Shown here in pieces: positions 29,015 through 32,191 of a stretch of 32,191 nucleotides of DNA. This DNA is from Isotricha intestinalis. Lineage: Eukaryota > Ciliophora > Litostomatea > Vestibuliferida > Isotrichidae. The notes under the pieces were generated by a model that was given only the letters and a program-made list of their open reading frames with translations, was not told the DNA's origin and did no database searches. The DNA is taken from the NCBI GenBank assembly GCA_023807065.1, contig JAJJLU010003771.1, positions 1-32,191 of the forward strand. The letters are read 5' to 3'. The position numbers and the translations under genes are program-made. How positions within the stretch are numbered: position 1 is the first letter of the stretch; each line of letters starts with the position of its first letter.

Positions 29015-29168
29015 ATTATAATATAATACATATTTTTTTAAATTAAATTTAAATAACATTTCTCAATGAATTATATTAATTAAATTATTAAAAATATAGA
29101 AATGATTTTTTAAATATGTTTTTTATATAATCACTTTAATAATTTTCCTTTAAATTTTTAATTGTAAA
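29015..29168. promoter_or_regulatory. Divergent spacer between FAIM1-like and USP7-like genes
   Basis: These 154 bases carry the 5' flanks of both genes. The sequence is almost all A/T; no named motif is recognised. Confidence 0.4.
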
Positions 29169-31592
29169 ATGGAAGAAAAAAAAATAGAAAAAGATAAAAG
29201 AATAGAAATGAAAAATGAAGATAAATTTGAAATAGAAAATATTAATAATTCAGAAACATCAACATTATCAAATTCAATGACGATAATATTAATAGAAAGG
29301 TTTAAAAAATTTCTTAATAAAAACATTCCTCTTTTTACAGAAAAATTTTTTCTATATTGTCCCGCTATAAAAAAAAATATATTTTACTCAATTTTAATTA
29401 TTCCATTAGGAAATTTTATTTCTATAAAAATAGAATTTCATTTAGATAAAAAGGAAAAAAACGATTTATTACATTTTAATCAGAATGAAATAATAATAAA
29501 CTTTTCTATTTATTCTCAATTAAAAAAAACATATATAAAGAATTATACAGAAAAATTTAATGTTTGTAATGAAAAAAGAGAAGATTATCTTTTAGAAAAT
29601 TACATTAAATACGATGAAGAGTTATTAAAACAAAAAGCAATTTTTCCTTTTATTTTAAAAGTTCAAATTTATCAAAAAAAAAATTATAAAATTTCAAATG
29701 AATTTATTGGAATTAAAAATGAAGGAAATACTTGTTATTTTAATTCTATAATTCAAACAATTTTTAATATTCCAATTATGAAAAATTATATTTTTAATAT
29801 GAAATTAGAAAAAGATAATAAATATTTATTTTATTTTCAAAAAATTTTATATAAATTACAAAGATCAAAAGAAGCTATTTTAATTTATAAAGAAATTAAA
29901 AATACTAATTTCTATCAATCAAATGAAAATATTTTAAGTTTTATTGAAAAAAATTTTCAATTTCAATTTCAACAAGATGCTCATGAAATATTTAATTTTA
30001 TTTTAGATTATTTAAATAATTTAAATAATATAAATTCAAAAATAAAATTATTTGATTTTTTCCAAGGAAAAATTTCAAATGTTATTTTATGTGATAAAAT
30101 TAATTATAAATCAATCAAAGAAGAAAATTTTATTTTTTTATCTATTGAATGTAATGAAGATTCAAATAATCTTTTAAATTGTATTGATAATTTTTTAAAG
30201 GAAGAACAATTAACAGGAGAAAATTCTTTTTTAAATGAGAAAGACAATAAAAAATACGATGCAATAAGAAAAACTTCTTTGAAAGAATTACCTTCTATTT
30301 TATTTTTACATTTAAAAAGATTTACAAATAATCAAGAGAAAATATTTAATAAAATAGAATATCCAGATCAATTAAATATGTCAAAATTTATAGAAAAAAA
30401 AAATAATAAAAAAGAAAAAGTTTATTCTCTTTGTTCTGTTATTGTTCATGAAGGTTATTTTAATACAGGACATTATTATGTTTATTGTAAAAATTTTAAT
30501 GTCAATTTATGGTTTAAATTTAATGATGATAAAGTTTATGAAATTAATTGTTTAAAAGAAGTCTTTGATGATAATTATGGAGGAGTTTATGAAACTTTTC
30601 AAATTAAAGAAAATGAATTGAGTGGTTGGAATATTATTAAATGTACTGAAAATAAATTAAAAACTGCTTATTTATTATGTTATGTTTCTAATGATAAAAT
30701 TGAAGAATATTTTAAAAAAGTTAATATTAATATTCCTAAAGAATTAGAAAATCAATTATTGAAAATTCCAAATCAAACTTCTATTACTGATTATTTACAA
30801 AATGGAAAAAATTCAAAAAAAAATAATGAGAATAAAAACAATATAAATAAAAAAAGTAATATTAATTATGAAGAATATGCAGGTAATGCAGAAGAAGAAG
30901 AAAAAATGTTAAAAGAAGCAATTAATCTTTCTTTAAGTTTAAATAATAATGGTAATAAGAGTAAAAGATTATCTTTAAATGAAAATGAAAAAAAATTAAT
31001 TTTAAGAAATCGTTCTTTTGAATTATATGGAAAACTTAGTGTAGACTTTATTAAACCTTTTGAAATTCAATTTATTCAAAATAATAGAAGTATTGAAAAA
31101 TATTTTGTTAAAATTTCTTTAAAAGAAATAAATTCTCCAAATGAAATTTTAAAAAAATTATGTGAAAATAAAAACTTTCAAAATGAATTTCAAGAAAAAA
31201 TAGAAAAATTAAGAATAATTCATTTAAATTCTTATGGAGTTTTAGCTGATATTTATAATATTTTTGATGAAAAAACAAATTTAACTGAATTTATTATGAA
31301 TTGTAAATATAATAATATTTTATATTTATATTTATTTGAAAATGAATTATATTATTCTATTCAAGAATATAAAACTCAAATTAAAACTTTTACAAAACCT
31401 AATTTTATTTTTTCAAAAGAACAATTTAATATAATTAAAGAAAAATATAGATCAAATAATTTTTTTGAGATTTTATCAAATCCAAAAGAAATTTTAGAAA
31501 GTAAAGATTTTAATTCAATTAGAATGAAACCATTAAAAGAAAATTATATGAATTTAGAAATAAAAAAAATAATAATTAAAACATTATCTTAA
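29169..31592 (+). CDS. USP7-like ubiquitin-specific protease with MATH-like N-terminus and UIM
   Basis: The peptidase C19 boxes are complete. Cys189 is in GIKNEGNTCYFNSIIQ and QQDAHEIFNF is at 268-277. LPSILFLHLKRF lies near 374-385 and the His box GHYYVYCKNF has His435. WFKFNDDKV follows, with Asp at 453/454, and then DDNYGGVYE. Residues about 40-175 resemble a MATH/TRAF domain ending in an acidic-Leu link (YIKYDEELL). The order MATH then USP, and a post-catalytic IPKELENQL helix like USP7's IPQQLVERL, favour USP7. Residues 575-591 (EEEEKMLKEAINLSLSL) fit a ubiquitin-interacting motif, which USP7 normally lacks. The C-terminal 200 residues may be ubiquitin-like folds. It removes ubiquitin from proteins, in nucleus or cytosol. 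Length, 807, is shorter than animal USP7 (about 1100), so some C-terminal Ubl units are missing. Confidence 0.9.
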   Translation: MEEKKIEKDKRIEMKNEDKFEIENINNSETSTLSNSMTIILIERFKKFLNKNIPLFTEKFFLYCPAIKKNIFYSILIIPLGNFISIKIEFHLDKKEKNDLLHFNQNEIIINFSIYSQLKKTYIKNYTEKFNVCNEKREDYLLENYIKYDEELLKQKAIFPFILKVQIYQKKNYKISNEFIGIKNEGNTCYFNSIIQTIFNIPIMKNYIFNMKLEKDNKYLFYFQKILYKLQRSKEAILIYKEIKNTNFYQSNENILSFIEKNFQFQFQQDAHEIFNFILDYLNNLNNINSKIKLFDFFQGKISNVILCDKINYKSIKEENFIFLSIECNEDSNNLLNCIDNFLKEEQLTGENSFLNEKDNKKYDAIRKTSLKELPSILFLHLKRFTNNQEKIFNKIEYPDQLNMSKFIEKKNNKKEKVYSLCSVIVHEGYFNTGHYYVYCKNFNVNLWFKFNDDKVYEINCLKEVFDDNYGGVYETFQIKENELSGWNIIKCTENKLKTAYLLCYVSNDKIEEYFKKVNINIPKELENQLLKIPNQTSITDYLQNGKNSKKNNENKNNINKKSNINYEEYAGNAEEEEKMLKEAINLSLSLNNNGNKSKRLSLNENEKKLILRNRSFELYGKLSVDFIKPFEIQFIQNNRSIEKYFVKISLKEINSPNEILKKLCENKNFQNEFQEKIEKLRIIHLNSYGVLADIYNIFDEKTNLTEFIMNCKYNNILYLYLFENELYYSIQEYKTQIKTFTKPNFIFSKEQFNIIKEKYRSNNFFEILSNPKEILESKDFNSIRMKPLKENYMNLEIKKIIIKTLS

Positions 31593-31713
31593 AAATATTT
31601 CTTTATAATATATAATTAATATTCATTTAATATATAAGAAGAAAAAAATTTTATAAAATAAATAAAAAAAAATAATTGTTCATATATTTACATAATTGTA
31701 TTATATTATTTAT

Positions 31714-32190
31714 TTAAATTTTTTTTTTAATTTCTTTATTATGAAATTTAGAATTTTTTAATATTTGATTGTAATTTTTAATATTTGAAACTAAGTTTTC
31801 ATATTCAATATTTTGTTGAATAATTTTTTGTGAAATATTATGAATTGAATCTTGAATTTTATTTAATTTAATATTAAGAATTAAATGACTATTTTTATAA
31901 TCTTTAAGTTGAGATTTTAAATAATTTATATTATTATCTTTATAATTAGTTTCTTCATTTAAATTTTTTATTTTTAATTTTTTACTTTCAAAATCTTCTT
32001 TTTGTTCTTTTACTTTTTTTATTAATAAATTATCATGATTAAATTTATATTTTTCTATATTTGCAATTTTATTTAAAAAATCTTCAATTTTTTCTTTATT
32101 ATTATTAAATACTTTTTCAATAATTTCTATTTCTTCTTTATTTAAATATGATATTTCTTTTTTTAACTTTTGAATATTTAAATTTTGAGT
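31714..32190 (-). CDS. Coiled-coil protein, C-terminal 158 residues (5' end outside window)
   Basis: On the minus strand a frame is open from the window edge to TAA at 31714-31716. It is Lys/Glu/Asn/Ile-rich with heptad-like patterning: NIQKLKKEISYLNKEEIEI, NKIANIEKYKFNHDNLLIKK, IQDSIHNISQKIIQQNIEYE. No domain beyond coiled coil is seen. It ends 121 bases from the stop of the convergent USP gene. The start and most of the protein are likely beyond the window, so no family is proposed. Confidence 0.75.
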   Translation of the reverse strand, partial: TQNLNIQKLKKEISYLNKEEIEIIEKVFNNNKEKIEDFLNKIANIEKYKFNHDNLLIKKVKEQKEDFESKKLKIKNLNEETNYKDNNINYLKSQLKDYKNSHLILNIKLNKIQDSIHNISQKIIQQNIEYENLVSNIKNYNQILKNSKFHNKEIKKKI

Positions 32191-32191
32191 A

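Overview
This is a very AT-rich eukaryotic window. Spacers are almost pure A/T, and coding regions are dominated by Asn, Lys, Ile, Glu and Leu codons. Genes lie on both strands with gaps of mostly 90 to 550 bases, few introns, and very short ones where present: two well-supported introns are 27 and 29 nt. Stops are nearly always TAA, twice TGA and never TAG, so TAA and TAG are not read as Gln. Several gene types point to a ciliate-like protist: an SK-type K+ channel, soluble double cyclic-nucleotide-binding proteins, an N-terminally acylated mini-protein, a compact PP2C and tiny introns. An anaerobic or rumen litostome ciliate, whose members keep the standard code and are extremely AT-rich, is my best guess. 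It is inference, and other AT-rich protists are not excluded. No rRNA, tRNA, CRISPR array or intact mobile element was seen.

Layout. 1-1155 (+): 3' part of a tandem SAM-domain protein ending in a CaaX-like box, entered through an ATT microsatellite. 1448-3532 (-): double CNB-domain protein. 3742-6578 (+): one long unrecognised gene broken at an A12 run, carrying a 13-residue Ser-rich tandem repeat. 6868-7754 (-): decayed gene. 8268-9527 (-): multi-pass membrane protein. 9628-9849 (+): RAMP4/SERP1 with a 27-nt intron. 10284-11039 (+): DHHC palmitoyltransferase. 11128-12663 (-): coiled-coil protein. 12830-13864 (+): PP2C phosphatase. 14048-14232 (+): possible 44-residue spliced gene. 14319-15512 (+): BRE/BABAM2-like protein. 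15732-17960 (+): coiled-coil protein. 18503-19453 (-): low-complexity protein. 19454-20793: the longest gap. 20794-21060 (-): MGCAQ-type small acylated protein. 21419-22171 (-): NudE-like coiled coil. 22521-24551 (+): second double-CNB protein. 24997-26019 (+): membrane-anchored SDR. 26135-27880 (-): SK-type channel. 27972-29014 (-): FAIM1-like domain protein with a 29-nt intron. 29169-31592 (+): USP7-like deubiquitinase with an added UIM. 31714-32190 (-): 3' end of another coiled-coil gene.

The genes do not form one pathway or operon. Loose themes are second-messenger signalling (two CNB proteins, SK channel, PP2C), ubiquitin signalling (BRE-like scaffold, USP7-like enzyme), lipid modification and ER membrane (DHHC, acylated and CaaX-type proteins, RAMP4, SDR) and cytoskeletal coiled coils (NudE and others). 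I found no convincing novel multi-gene system. The points most worth checking are the A-run split gene, the very short introns, the decayed DNI-motif gene and the unusual domain combinations.
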